Shown: positions 46,401 to 59,329 of the stretch, in pieces
Numbering within the stretch: position 1 is the stretch's first letter
Layout of the letters: every line of letters begins with the position of its first letter
Assembly (NCBI RefSeq): GCF_003369915.1
Contig: NC_046676.1
Location: 12,258,001 to 12,322,000, forward strand
Direction: 5' to 3'
Source: Drosophila miranda
Taxonomy: Eukaryota; Arthropoda; Insecta; Diptera; Drosophilidae
Length of the DNA: 64,000 nt
Notes under the pieces: model-generated
What the model saw: the letters and a program-made list of their open reading frames with translations, nothing else
Databases searched by the model: none
Told to the model about the DNA's origin: nothing
Translations under genes and position numbers: made by a program

Positions 46401-49310
46401 CCGGAGTACTCAAACTTGCTCTGTTACCACCTGCGTTCTCCGGAAAGAGCATTGAGTAATAAGTGTACTGGCGGAATAAAAAGTGAATCTTATCGGAGCA
46501 CTTGACGTGCTCCTCTTATCGGCTGACTTGGCTGTAAAGGTCTTTCCAAATTATAACAGCGATGCCAAGAACAACAAAAAATAAGACTTAATTGAAACGG
46601 CACCAACAACAAAAACAACAGCCACAAGAATGGTGGAGCAATAAAAAAGAGCGTTGTTCATTTATTTCAATTAAATACAATCAAGACAACATTCGCCCGA
46701 GACGGAAAATACCGATACGAACAGAAACAAAACAGTCCATGCCGTTCCATCGCCTATTGAAAGTTGAGTGGAGCGGAGCCCTATGCAAGTGGAGGGCAGT
46801 AACTCTCCCAGTAGCTGGCTACTGCGAGGGCACTTTGGGCGGGGTTTCGGATTCTAAAGGCAAAGATCGTCTTACCTTAAGGGAAGGTAGAAGATGGGCT
46901 CAAGTTTTTGTTGATACTGGACTTGCCTTGCTCATAGGAAGTAGTTCCTGGAACACATTGTTTAATTGCCAGATTACATAGTTTTGTTCTACAATTTATT
47001 GTTTATAAGAGGGCGGTCTGTAAGCACCAGGTTCATCAACTGATATTCTACCTCTTTCTGTTTGTAGAACTCTGATTGTAAAGATTCCCCTTGTTGATAA
47101 GCAGGTGTTTTTGGTCTTTGTGCTATAGAGAGTTAATGACTGTATAAACAGCAGCACTCTTGGTTCTCTCTAGAGCATTTCTTTCTGTGTGGAGTCTGCA
47201 GTCTCCCCAGCGTAATCTGCTTATTCTCCCCTTAATTGAAACCAATTTAACTGCGGTTCTATGGCATTATGCTGCCTGGGAGACGGACTCTCTTCGTGGA
47301 ACTCAGAAAAAGCAGAGCCGGGTCTACTCTGTTGCTGTGTCAATGCTAAGTTTCCTGATTAGAAAATCTAGTGTACCCCAAGTGCTTGGCGCAGCTGTTG
47401 TGCAATCTACGAGAGCCGAACACTATTATGTAGTTGCTGTAGTAGTAAATGATAACCCGTAGCCAGACCTCCATTACGAGTGGAACACAACACAAATGTA
47501 CAGGAACCTAAGTACTATACGGTTCTTACTTACTTTTCTTACAGTTTAGGTAATCCAATTTTTGAGGTATAGTAATCCCATTTAATGCGTTCGAGGATTA
47601 TCCTTGAGCAGGATCATTGTTTCAGTTCACTCATTGCTGTATCTTTCCACACATAATCAGTTTTTGTACACAGATTTCGTTTCGTTTAATTTGTGATGAT
47701 TTTCAATTAGCACAAAATATGATATTATTTACTTGGTGACAAGAGAGTGGGAAAAAAAGATATCGTAGCGACCGTTACGGAGCACCAGAGTCAACCGGAA
47801 CCGTTCAATTCAACCGCAGACATGGAATTGAAACGATCGCAGCGAAGAGAACCGAGAACAGAACCGAGAACAGTACGGCGGGACGAGCACACGAGCCACA
47901 GCGAAAACTCTGATAAAGCACGCACACAGAGACCGTAATGCACGGGAAAACTCAAGAGAGCAGTGATCACTCTCTCCCTCTCTCGGTCTCTCTCTCTCCT
48001 TCTGAATGCGTTTTCTGATAACGCTGATTGAAATGTTTTCGGGGCTTTGACAGCCTGATATTATTGTTGTATATTCTGTTGATACGTACATATTTGTGGT
48101 TTTGGCCCGCCACTCATCCAATTAGCATTAAAACGCTAATCGCATCGCTAAAACGGGAGGAGGGACCCCTTTCTTAATGAAGCATCCACGTTGGCCAGCA
48201 GGAAATATATACATAGTAGTCATATTTCATATACGATACTCGGTATCTTGATGAATGATAACGAAAATAAGAGCTTAAGCCATGTCATAAATGGTTGCAG
48301 ACAGACACCTTACCATAATTCCGTTCTTATCAAGGCGCGACTCCCTCTGACAGGCTGATGTCTTGGCCGCATGATCGGGACATGTGAAAAACGCACTGAT
48401 ATTCCACAAATGCATTTCCATGGAACCACAAATCCCATCTGGAACTAGAACCAAACCTCCCTGCCAAACCGCCAATTGCTACCTGAGAGATCAGGGCAGG
48501 TAAGAAATACACAGGTAATGCACCAACACTATTGCTTTCAATCGCGATTTATTTTCTTGCTTTTAATATTTGTTTGTTCACAACATGGAAAAGAAATGGT
48601 AGAAAAATATGACATGTGATTAAAGGTTTTAATACATAAACCCACATTCCATTAGTTTTGTATTTTTTTTTTTTTGTTTACTCTGGTTACCAGTAGATTT
48701 TTTTAGTCTTCGATTTTCATGATGCTATCATTTTAATAGATGAAAAGTATAATCCAAAAGCAATATTCGGAAATGAAATCAGGCGATTCTTCAGTTGGTT
48801 AATTGAGTAAAGAATAAAGTAAAGTCCCACAATTTGGGGTTAAAATAGATTTTTAAAGGAAAACAAAATAAATAATTCCCAGGGGAGTATCCTTCTCCCT
48901 GCTCCACTCCAATTCCCCTTTCGTTGATAATGTAAAATGTGTTTACACAAGGTTGAGCAATTTAAATTAAATCGTTCTGCATTCACCATGCGGCTAACAT
49001 TCTTTCGTTAGTTCAAATTGTTTCTAAATTTCAATTTTTTTTTCAGTTTTTTTAAACATTTTTCGTTTGTTTTTATACGTTTTCTGAGGGTTTTTTTCGT
49101 TTTTTTTTTTGTTCGTTTTCTTTCGTTTTTTGTTGGATAACTTTTTTATGTGTTGTTGGTTGATTCATATTCAAATATTTGAAACAAAATTAGCATTCAT
49201 TTTGGTTTTCCATGAAAAATCAATGAAGCTTCTTGGCTAAACAAAATCGTGAGCTCTCCCTCTAATTGAATAAGTTGGACTCGTTCATCTAAATCAGTTA
49301 ATACATTGCA
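43442..49310. other. intergenic, LRR gene to tudor
   Basis: No protein-coding gene is supported. A minus-strand donor (ATTATG/GTAAGG, exon end about 48313) could belong to a 5' UTR exon of the LRR gene. Open frames at 46592-46981 and 47160-47462 look neither conserved nor transposon-like to me. A minus-strand AATAAA at 48553-48548 is a candidate tudor poly(A) signal. Confidence 0.5.
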
Positions 49311-49330
49311 TTAGATCGGATGCTTTAGCA

Positions 49331-49351
49331 CAGTCGGACAACGTCCGACTG
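49331..49351 (-). other. 9-bp hairpin just after the tudor stop codon
   Basis: CAGTCGGAC and GTCCGACTG pair perfectly around a three-base loop. On the tudor message the stem begins four bases after the UGA. The reading frame beyond the stop stays open for 14 codons to a TAA at about 49314-49312. Stem-loops directly 3' of stop codons can promote readthrough, or this may be a 3' UTR protein-binding element. Confidence 0.5.
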
Positions 49352-49355
49352 GGGC

Positions 49356-52300
49356 TCACTGACACTCCTGCAGACGGAGCTTCTCGCTGATGCTGGTGCT
49401 CTGGTAGAACAGCCTTACGACATGGGTGCAGCTGTCGGCGACTTGGCCCTTGGTGGCCAGAATCTCCACCTGGAATGTCTCGGAGAAGCGAGTGTCGATG
49501 AAGCTCTGCAGATCGGCCACATTGCACTTGGCAATGGTGGCGCTCTCCAGCTCGCAGTGCTTGCTGTAGCGCGGCGGCTTTGCCAGTTCCTCGGGCAGCT
49601 GGCGGAACTTGTCGGTGACCGTGTTGTTGCCAAAGTCGATGAAGTGCACCTCGCACTTGCCCTCGTCCAGGACCTTGACGATTTGGGCACGATAGAAGAC
49701 CTCGTCCTCGGGAAACTGGGCCACGCACACGGCTCCCACTTTCAGGTCGGTGAAGGCGGGCAACTCCTGTTCTGTGTCGAGCAGCTTGTCGGTCATCTGC
49801 TCCAGGGCCGGCACATCCACCTCCATTTGCACGTAGAAGGAGGTGGGATCATCGTACTGCACGACAACGCAGTTGTGCAGCTCCACCTGGAGCGGTTTCT
49901 GTACCCCGGCCACTGTGTTGGTTAGCTCCTGGGCAAAGTCCTTATAGTTGATGCGCAGCTTGGCCAAATGGGGCTTTGTATCGTCCTCGTTCGGCTGTGT
50001 GGTTATCTCGTAGACCTCGCCAAAGTGCTGCTCCAGCAGGGCGGCGAATGCCTCTTCCAGCTTGGGATCGGGCACATCCTCAGGTATCTCACTCAGCTGG
50101 CAGTGCAGGGCCAGCGGCGGCACATCGACCAGCTCCCGGGGAAGTTGGAAGACCTCCGTGGCTGCCATAGTAATGCCGTAGTCAACGAGGAACACCACAA
50201 ATTCGTCTTCTTTCAGTACGGACTTGATCAAGCATCGATAATAGCAGGTATCCTCCTCCGAGTATGCCACTGCCATCGCCGTCTCCGCCGCAACATCCAG
50301 ACTCTTCAGTTTAACTTTGTCTAGGCCCTGCAACGACCTCACAACCAGATCCAGAACCTGCGAGTTTCTCTTCAACTGAACGTAGAAGCTCCTGGGCGAG
50401 TGGCCGTGCGAGATGATGCACTCGGAGTTCTCGTTCTCCTTCTGGATGCGTTTCAGCTTCGCCTCCACGAGCTTTTGCAGCTGCTCGAAAATGTTCATTC
50501 CGTTCTTGTCTTTGATAGTCAACCGGACAATAGGCGGACTGGCTGTCTTGTCGAGTATCTCTGCCACCACAACACCATCGCAGCTTTCCAAGAGATCGTG
50601 CAGAGATTCTGTGGTCAAGGATTTGTTCTTTTCAAAGTCGGCGCAAGGCTCGAGGCTATACACCTCGGCCAGGGGCGGAATCGTGATGAACTCATCGGGC
50701 GTCTCGTACAGCGCATCGACCTCTATAACCATGCCAAAGTCGATTAGGAAGACGCGATACTTGTTGTCCAGCAGTTCCAGGATTCGACCGCGATAGAATT
50801 CCTTATCATCTTTACACTGAACCACGCACAGTTCGCCCAAGTGTCCCTTGTCCTTCTTTGGCTGCAATTTGCCCGCGTTGAGCTTTGTGCAGATGCTATC
50901 TGCCAGGGCATGCTTCTCGGCCAACTGCAGGTATATTTGGGAAGCGCTTTTCACTTGGGTGATGGTGGCTTTGGTTGTGGCAGCAGAACCGGAACTATAA
51001 CTTGCCAGGAATTCCATACTGGTTGGCTCCCTTTTCGGGCACAGCGGTAGCAGACGGTCAATGATGTTCTCCTCGTCGAGCATCAGATTGATGGTGACAT
51101 GATCCGCGCCTGGCTTCAGCAGCTGCGTAGTGAAGACCAGCTCCCCCTCGCCGGTGAGCTCGGCAAACTTGGCTTCAGCCTCCTGGGACCAGGCAGTGTG
51201 CGTCAAGGGCAGCTGCAGCGAACACTTCTTGGAGAGGCTGGGCAGTTTGGCGATCTCCTCGGAGACCTTCAGGCACTTGGTGGTGGTCGAGGTGTTGCCG
51301 TAGTCAATGAACAGCACTTCGTAGCGGGAGTCGGGCAGCTGCTTGAGCAGCTCGGCACGATACCACAGCTCATCGTCCTCGAAGAGAGCTGCAACGATGG
51401 CTCCCTTCTCGAAGCGCTCCAGGGGCTCGAGGGTCTTCGCATTGTCGCGCAAATACATCTCGATCAGCTCCAGGGCCTTCGAGTCGCGCTCCAGCTGGAT
51501 GTAGAAGTCACGGATGGCGTTCACGTGCGAGATGTAGCAAGTGCAGCCGCTGGCCACATACTCGAGGGGCTTGGCGTAGCCGTCGGCAATCAGCTTCTTG
51601 GCCACGTCCTCGTCATCGATGTACAGCCGAACATAGCTTATCGTCTTGAGGTCTCCCCGGGAGAGATACTCGTAGCGCAGTATCTTGGAGTAGGACTCGT
51701 TGAATATACCATTCGCCGCATCCACCCAATGTGTGTTCTTGGGGGCAATGGGCAGGGCACAGGGCAAGCAGAAAGGATCCATGTGGCCAAACATGCTCTG
51801 CTTTATGTCCGCGGTATCCGAGACGCAATCCGTGTTACCGAAATCTATGAACCGCAGGACCATTAGCTCGGCATCAAGGATCTTGGCGCGATACCAGCAC
51901 TTATCGACGGAGTAGAGGGAAACGCAATCGGTTCCGTCGACGACATTCTCCAGCGGTGGCAGCGAGGGCGACACAATCTGCAGGTTCTCCTGCATACGAT
52001 TCAGCTTCTCCAGCTGATCGACGGGATGCACAAAGAAGTGGGCAGGATTGTCGCAATGGCTGAGCACAACCGTTTCCATACTCTTGTAGGGGTCCTCCTC
52101 TGGCTGTGCAGCCGGCTGTGGCGGCTCCTCGGCCTGCACGATCGTATTGACTGGCTCCTTTGCGCTGCTTGTAGATGGAGCTGGTTCCGGGGAGCTTGGC
52201 TTGGATGGTTCTGCCACTGCAACTGCTACAATTTGAGCCACAGGAACGGGAGGCACGGCTGCAGACGGCTCCTTCTTCCTTGGCTCTTTGTCGTTTTGTG

Positions 52301-55300
52301 ACTTTTTGGCCTTTGGCGAGGCATTTGCCGAGCTTGACTTGCTGCGGCTCTCCTTGCTGCGCTTGTCCTCCTCATCGTCCATGGTCAGGTCCACGGTTTC
52401 GATGTACTCGTAGGTGGGACTCTTGCCCTTATCCAACTGCTTGCGCATGTAGTCCAGATCCAGATGGGAGGCCACAAGTTGTTCTGCCTTCAGCCGCTCC
52501 GACACGTTCTGATTGTCGCCCGTGATGACATTGCCAATGAGGTGATTGCGGCGAACCTCAATTGGCTGAATGGTGACCACCTGCTCCTCCAGCAACTCTG
52601 CAAGACGGCTCTTTAGTTTTGCCTCATTGCTCGGTCGGCCCAGGGGTAAATTGATCTCTACAGCGAATCCACTGGGGTTCGCATAGAATCTGTCGTCCAA
52701 TGCCTTGATATCCTGGCGATTCAGCTCCTCCGTGTTGCCGTAATCAACGTAGAACACCTCAGTGCGAGGCGCATTCAAATCGTTGGCCACAATGCGTGCT
52801 CTATACCAGTTCCCATCCGATCCCCGGGCGGCACAGATCTGCCCCTGATTGAACTTGATTAGCGAGTCACCTAGAGAGAAGGGCCAAAGTTGAGGGCTTT
52901 TGTTCGAGTTCTTTATGGGGATTACTTGCCTTTGGCCTCGTAAAACTCGTACATTTCGTCGAGCAGCGTCTGCATAGCCGATTCGATGGCCAGGGGCTGT
53001 ACAAACACGCGGTATGGCTTGGCAGCGTAGACAACTAGCGCCTTGAAGCTGCTGAGAACCACGGGATAGCTGCAGACGAAGGATTTGCGGTCTTCCTTGA
53101 ACAGCGGCATTACGGGGCGCAGATGAATACTGCACAAAAGAATGGAATAGGTTAGATCCTGACTCGACAATTGATTGGCCACAATTTACATATTGTTCTC
53201 ACAGACGTGCTTCACATTTAAGGCATAGGATTTGCCCTCGTAGTACTCCCTGAAGCGCCTGGCCATATCGGGGTTTGACTTGACGAACTTGGTATCATCG
53301 TAACTGCAGAGGAAACTCACATCGTGGCAGTAGTCCAGCTGTATCTTGAAGTTGGTCATATCCCGAACGGAGGTAAACTTTCCGCGCACCTGCTGACCAG
53401 CCAGCAGACTCACACGCACCTCTGCAATAGAGAGGAATCGGAGAGGAAGGTTCAGTAGCACTTGACGGGGAAAAAGTAGTCCCTACCTGGCGCCACTTCG
53501 GTGAGGAACTTCTCCTTGACCAGCGTATCCCTCAGCGAAGAGCCATTGACATACATGTTGACGGTGTAGGAGCAGCTGGTGTTTGAGTTGCTGATCTGCT
53601 GCTTGGACAAGAACTCGCACTCGACTCTGGCATTGACCGGCACAAACTTCTCCATGCGATCCACAATGTACAAGTTATCGTAGTTGGTCACCACGCTATG
53701 GAAACTGCAGCGATGGACCAGGCAGGGGGCTTTGGCGAACCGCTGCTCCAGCTGCCAGACATCCTCGGAGGTGACGGTGATCAGGCTGCCCGTGTCCACG
53801 CAGAAGACACGATACTTGCGCATCATATGGTTGCAAGCGGTGACCGTGCCCCGGAGGATGGCATTGTCTCTGCGCTGACGCACCACCACCGTGGAGCCGA
53901 CCTTCAACTGGAGTGGCTGGTGTGACTTTTGACGATAGAATTGTCTCATTTCGCGCAGCAGACCGTCGTATTTGGCTGCCGCCGACTTTGTCACAACATA
54001 AAACTGGAATGGCGATACCCACCAGGACAAGCTGACGGCCTCCTTTCCAGTGGTTTTCATGTCCTGCAGGGAGTATGCCCTGTTCAGGAGCACATAGTTT
54101 TCAGACTTGCCGGCCACTGCCGATTCGCTGGCAGAACTCGCGCCACTCTCCATGCCGCTGGAGCGCTTGGAGGAGATGCTGCCGCCATCCAAAGTGGATT
54201 TCTGTCTTTGAGGATTCTGTGCAAAGCCCTGGGGGGCATTCTGTGAACGCTGATTGGGCTGATTACGTTGCTGATGCGATGACTGTTGCTCCTTGCGCGG
54301 CGACTGACTGTTGCTGAAGCGTCTGCCAAAGTCGCACCGAATTAATAATGCGCCGACGACATGAAAACCAAGCACCTACTCACCTGTTTTTATTTGCCTC
54401 TGAGTTTCCATTCAGCAGCCGCGGCGACTGTGTCTGACTGCGTCCGTTCTGTCGGCTGCCCTTGCGTGGCGAACTTCCGGCACTGTTGTGGCTGCCTGTG
54501 CTCTGGCTGTCAAAGTTTGAGTCCAAGTTACGCTCGATTTTCTGCAGCTGCTGGGGATGCTTGCTTTCCTTCGAGTTGGCCGACGTTGAGCTGCGTTTGT
54601 CCCAGTCACTGGAGCTCTTGCCTCGGACTGTCTGCTGCTGCTGCTGCTGCAGTAGTTGTGGCAATGGCTGTTTCTGCTGCTGCTGCTGTTGGCGTTCCTC
54701 GCTCTCCACGATACTGGTGGAGTTGAGAATTAGGTCCTTGTCCAATTCGGAGGAGACCACAGACTCGGCCCGCGTGGTATTGCCATTGAATTGACCCTTC
54801 TCCAGCGAAAGGTACTTCTCAAAGGGCATGGACAGCTTGTACAGCTTCTTCATGACGTTCAAGTTCTTGGCGAGAAGATTCACAACATTCAGGCCGTCTG
54901 GCTCGATGCGAAAGACGCGCACATTGAAGGTGCGACGTCGGATGTTCGACTCTTCGGCCAGCATTTCGAACTGGACGGTGATTATATCCTGGCCCAGCTC
55001 GCTTTGCTCGAAGCCCTTCAGGCAGCACTTGATAGCCTGGCGGGGCATCTTCAGATGCTCCTTGGCAATGTGCCCGATCAGATGGCGCTTCACCGTCTGC
55101 TCGTAGCCAAAGTCCACATGCCGCACAATTACAGAGTCATCGACACGCAGGATCTCTGCACGATACCACTCCTGATCGCATTTGACGATGCAGGGGGCAC
55201 CCAGGGTGAGTTTGTCGGGTACCTTCTGGTTGATGTTGTAGTACGTGAACATATTATCCATCAGCACTTGAAACTGCGCGATGTTGGCCACCTTCTGCAC

Positions 55301-57354
55301 ATAGAATTTGCTGGGCGAGTCAATATAGCGGATTTCCACCTCGTCGTCGTTTACCAGATGGTCCGCCTTCTCGTATTCCTGGAGCGAGCTCTTCTGCTGC
55401 TTCAGCTCTGCCAGTATATTCCAGCCCTGAAATGGAGAAACTCCTTAACGTTAGTTGTGGTTCATTGAAATGGCACACTCATTCGCGCCGACTCACTCTA
55501 AAGCTGTCTAAGAGATGACAGGTCTGCATCGAGCCCACACTCTCAGGCGGCTGCACCGTCAATTGGAAGTCCTTATACAGAGCCGAGTTCTTGAAGATCT
55601 GCTTCATGCTCTCGTCAATGGGTTCGATCTCCTTGATTCCGGCCAGGGCAAAGCGGTAGGCAAATGGCTTGATCTGCAGCAGCTCCGTGGGTATTTGGTA
55701 GACATCTTTCGATGGCAGCACTTCCGAGTTTCCGTAGTCCACGTAGACAACCCGGAAGCGCTGCTCCTTGATGGAGCTGACCAAGGCACGATAGAAATTG
55801 CCATCCTGAGAGAAGCGTGCCACGCAGGCAGAGCCCACATCAGGTGATTGGGGTAACGGCTGCAGTCGCATCCGCTCAATCTGCTCCATCATGGCATCCA
55901 GCTCTTTGGCGGCGCTCTTCAGCTGCACCCAGAACAGATGCGGTCCGTTCTCCACATAGCTTACGTGCACATCATAGGTCAGGCCCAGTGTCAGGCTGGT
56001 GGTCCTGAAGGCCGGAATGGTGCGCTGCTGTGTTGATGGCCGCTGTACACTCGCCTGTGGCGGTGGTGGTGTGAAGCGTGCCGGTGCATAAGCCATCGGG
56101 GCGTAGCTGCCTGTCGGGTTTTGTGCCTGCATAAACGGCTGCAGCATCACGGCCTTGGGCGCCGGCTTGTTCATACGAACATTATAATAATTATAGACCT
56201 GCTGTTTGGCGTCGACTTTGGGCACATACGAATCGTTAAAGGAATGGGTCGCCTCATAGTTGGGCTTTTGAGTATTGGCCAGGGATTGAGGTGGCATCTG
56301 GCCAAGCGGCGCCATCACATTTGTCTGCAAAGGTCGTGAATATATTCAGATCGGAGATTGGGGGAATAATCTTTAAGTCGTTACCAAATTTGCTAAAGGT
56401 TGCTGCTGCTTGGGAGAGTAGTCAGCGGCGGCTGGATTCAGCACACTCAAGGGGGTCGCGGAAACGACGCGTTGCATCTCTAAGCGAGCGGACAGAGAAC
56501 GCTGAGCAGCCAGCTGCTCACGTGCCACATCCGTGGGAGTTTTAAAGGCACTGCTCGAACTTATTATGTTGTTGTTGTTGTACTCCGTAACTGGCGACCG
56601 TGGAGCATCCCTCCACAGCTTCTTGCAGTGATCGAGCATCAGTTGAGTGGCCACCGGAGCCCCAATTTGTTTCTGTTGCACCAGAAACTCAGTCAAATCG
56701 AAGTCCTTCCAGCGCACACTGGCAAAGGACTGGCCACAGATCTGGGTGGGATGGCTGGTAAGCTGCACGGTCTGGTTGACAATCAATTGATGCACAGTTT
56801 CCAGGTCACTCCTGTCCCATTCGGCGCAAATGCCGAGCACAATGTACTGTGAGCAGAGAACGGGGATGTTCAGAAGAAGCTTCGGCTGCTTAAGGAACAT
56901 TAACTGGAAAAGAGAGAACACACGTTAGATATTCTGCTGATACTCGGAGCGGTTCTGGTCGATCGGTGGTACTCACGTCGTGGCTGCTCACAGTTCGTCT
57001 GAAACCGTAATCGAGATACTCTATCTCGACGTGCATACGATTGTTTCCATCCGGAGTGACGCTCAACACACGCACTCGCATGTACTCCGTGTCCCCGGGA
57101 GCTGCCCCGTTTGACTGCTTCAACACGCACACTGTGCCGGGGGTGAGCAGGGCCTGCACCCGCTCAATGGACCATGTGGGCTCGATGGCAAAGCATGTAG
57201 GCAGCACATTCTCAATGCGTTTGGTAATCAATAATGCAGCATCGCGATTGATCTGGCCATAGACCTTCAGATAGGGGCCAACGTGATCGAGATGCGTAAT
57301 GTGCAGGTTCAATATCGAGCTGCGGCCTCCGCAAAAAAATGGCTGCCCGTTCAT
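49356..57354 (-). CDS. tud: Tudor, multi-Tudor-domain germ-granule scaffold
   Basis: Eight exons: 57354-56977, 56903-56385, 56324-55497, 55426-54384, 54322-53487, 53421-53190, 53129-52930, 52870-49356. They sum to 2516 residues, almost exactly the length of D. melanogaster Tudor. Ten Tudor-core signatures are visible in order, including YLDYGFRRTV, YVDYGNSEVL, HVDFGYEQTV, CVDTGSLITV, YVDYGNTEEL, FIDFGNTDCV, FIDYGNTSTT, LIDFGMVIEV, LVDYGITMAA and FIDFGNNTVT. A Q/S/N-rich linker lies in exon 4 and a K/E/S/P-rich one early in exon 8. Tudor binds symmetrically dimethylated arginines of Aubergine in the nuage and pole plasm. It is required for polar granule and germ-cell formation. Intron 7 must use a GC donor to stay open (see findings). 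A 5' UTR intron is likely (57630-57379). Confidence 0.96.
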
Positions 57355-57377
57355 TGTGGCTTCTGTTGGTTTTGTTC

Positions 57378-57631
57378 GCTTGAAAAGATAGTTTCAAGAA
57401 ATGCAGCTGAGTTAAACAATTTTTTAATATGTGTGTGTTTGCACACAGTCACAAGTTTGCAAAAAGTATGCTTTTATAGAAAACATGAAGGGAATGCACC
57501 GTTATGTCAAATTTGGCACGGCTTGGCAGCTCTAAAACCTAACTATGTGTTCAGCTGTGCGTGTGTGTGAGTCGCCAATTTTTCGGCAAATATATGCAAA
57601 AAAAGAAACTGTTGTTAACAATAAACTTACG
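57378..57631 (-). other. likely tudor 5' UTR intron
   Basis: The minus strand has a strong donor, AAGAC/GTAAGTTT, with the exon ending at 57631, and an acceptor, TCTTTTCAAG/CGAAC, with the exon starting at 57378, 24 bases before the tudor ATG. Splicing these would give a short 5' leader. The motifs are visible; use is inferred. Confidence 0.5.
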
Positions 57632-58129
57632 TCTTGTCGTCGTCGTTGTCCAAAGCGAAACTATGAAATAACGCCCTGCCCTATGCCGACCGCCACTTCT
57701 CTCTCTTTGGAAGTTAATATAGCAAGTCTGCTGCTCTGGTTATTTAATTGGACGGCGTTTAGGGTTTAACAGTTTTCCGTATATGTATGGCTGCGGTTAC
57801 TGTTGCTTTGCGGTTCGCGGGCGCTGGCGCTCTTCTGGCTGCTTAGTGTGGAAGAAAGTCTCTTGCGAGTGATTAGAAATCGCGATGCACACCCGTTCAC
57901 GTATGTGTACAGCTGCAGCGATTGAATGGTTTCAGTCTTTTGAATTTCTTTTAGTCCTCGTAAAATGCCTGCTCTGCAAGCGCAAACTATGTTTAGTGTG
58001 ATTCGTTGTAGTTATATCATTAGAAAAAAGCAATTAATCAACGCGAAATAGTAAATCAAAAAGAAATTATCAACCAACTTTTCCACTCGACAACGACGAC
58101 CGACAGGGTTGCCACATGACCGCGGATTT

Positions 58130-58445
58130 AAAATATACCGTCCAACCCTCAGAAATATACCAAAATATACCGTCTCATTTAGAAAATACACCGCAAATAT
58201 ACTGACTTCTATTTTACATATTCCTCGTTTTTGATATTCCGTGGAATATTACTAGCTAGAAAGAACGCCCAGCTATGCGCACATAGTTTTATACAATTAA
58301 TGAATCTATTTTCCACTTGACTGACCTATTCTAAATACTTGTTTTTATGGGATTTCTATATACCGTTGAAAATGAAATCTAATAGATTGATGAAATTTAC
58401 AAAATATACCATTATATACCGATATACCGTAAATATACCGCCGGT
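58130..58445 (-). repeat. TATACC-repeat cluster upstream of tudor
   Basis: At least eight copies of TATACC or ATATACCG occur, mainly at 58132-58170 and 58360-58442, several spaced 8-11 bases apart. The rest is AT-rich. The cluster lies between the tudor 5' end and the NTAN1 3' end and does not look like a coding relic. Confidence 0.6.
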
Positions 58446-58536
58446 TCAATTTTGACCTAAAAAATACTGTAAACGGTCACCCTTTTGCCACAGCTCTCAA
58501 CTCCCAAGAAAAAATACTACATACTTGTCACCAGTC

Positions 58537-58546
58537 AGTGTGACCA
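58537..58546 (-). promoter_or_regulatory. core-promoter Motif 1 (M1BP site)
   Basis: AGTGTGACCA is a full match to the complement of GGTCACACT, the housekeeping promoter motif bound by M1BP. It lies close to the TATACC cluster and about 0.9 kb upstream of the tudor leader, so the promoter it serves is unclear. Confidence 0.4.
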
Positions 58547-58599
58547 TCCACTTTTCGCGACAATACCAACTGGCAGTTTAAATTCATATTCAAGCAAGT

Positions 58600-59329
58600 C
58601 ACAAAATGAATCCTGCATTAATTCCAATTATTCAATGAAAACCAATTATTTACTTTCGTGGTGTATGTATGTATTTATAGCCAAGCCATTTCTATATTTC
58701 TTACACGTTTGATTACAGTTTACAGTTACAACTAAAAATGATTGCATTTGAAATTGTTTCGTTAACATTTTTTGTGTATGTGTAGTTTGTATATATTTTG
58801 CTAAGAATCTCTTTTAAATATTAATAAGATTTGTTAATTGTGGTCACATGCATATAGTACTATGCAGCATATACACAAATTATATTATCATTTTTCGTTT
58901 TTACGTTCAGATCCATTACTAAGGCGCGTCCCAAAGGGTCCTCACATCCGAACTCACTCTTGAATCTAATTGAAGAGAGAGATTATTTGAGATACATACA
59001 ACAAGCAATGTCGGCACTCATCGCAATTGCTAATCTAATTGAGTTATAAATAATTGGGTGCTGTGCTGCATGGATTATCAGTATCGATTATAATTACAGC
59101 CAAATACAATTAACTCAACGATTAAATTCAAACAAAAGTAAGCGGGAGTAGAGCAGAACCACAATCAAGTGGAAATTATATGCGAAGGGTAGCAGGGGTG
59201 TGGGGTGGCACTGCAAATGGTAACGACGATTAACACATGCACCAATTTATACATTGACATCTGCCATTGGCAACTGTCCATGACGTTTCTTTCAACTACT
59301 TGCGTAACAACTAAACACTAAATTAAGCT
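58600..59329. other. spacer, NTAN1 3' UTR and upstream DNA
   Basis: AT-rich DNA with no coding features. I cannot place the NTAN1 poly(A) site with confidence. Confidence 0.5.

Noticed and set aside
47160..47462. 100-codon plus-strand frame between the LRR gene and tudor
   Set aside because: Considered as a transposon remnant because of its composition, but no RT, transposase or gag motif is visible.
52922..52926. Ordinary GT donor for tudor exon 7
   Set aside because: Joining at this GT produces an in-frame TGA at the next exon; the GC donor four bases upstream on the transcript keeps the frame.
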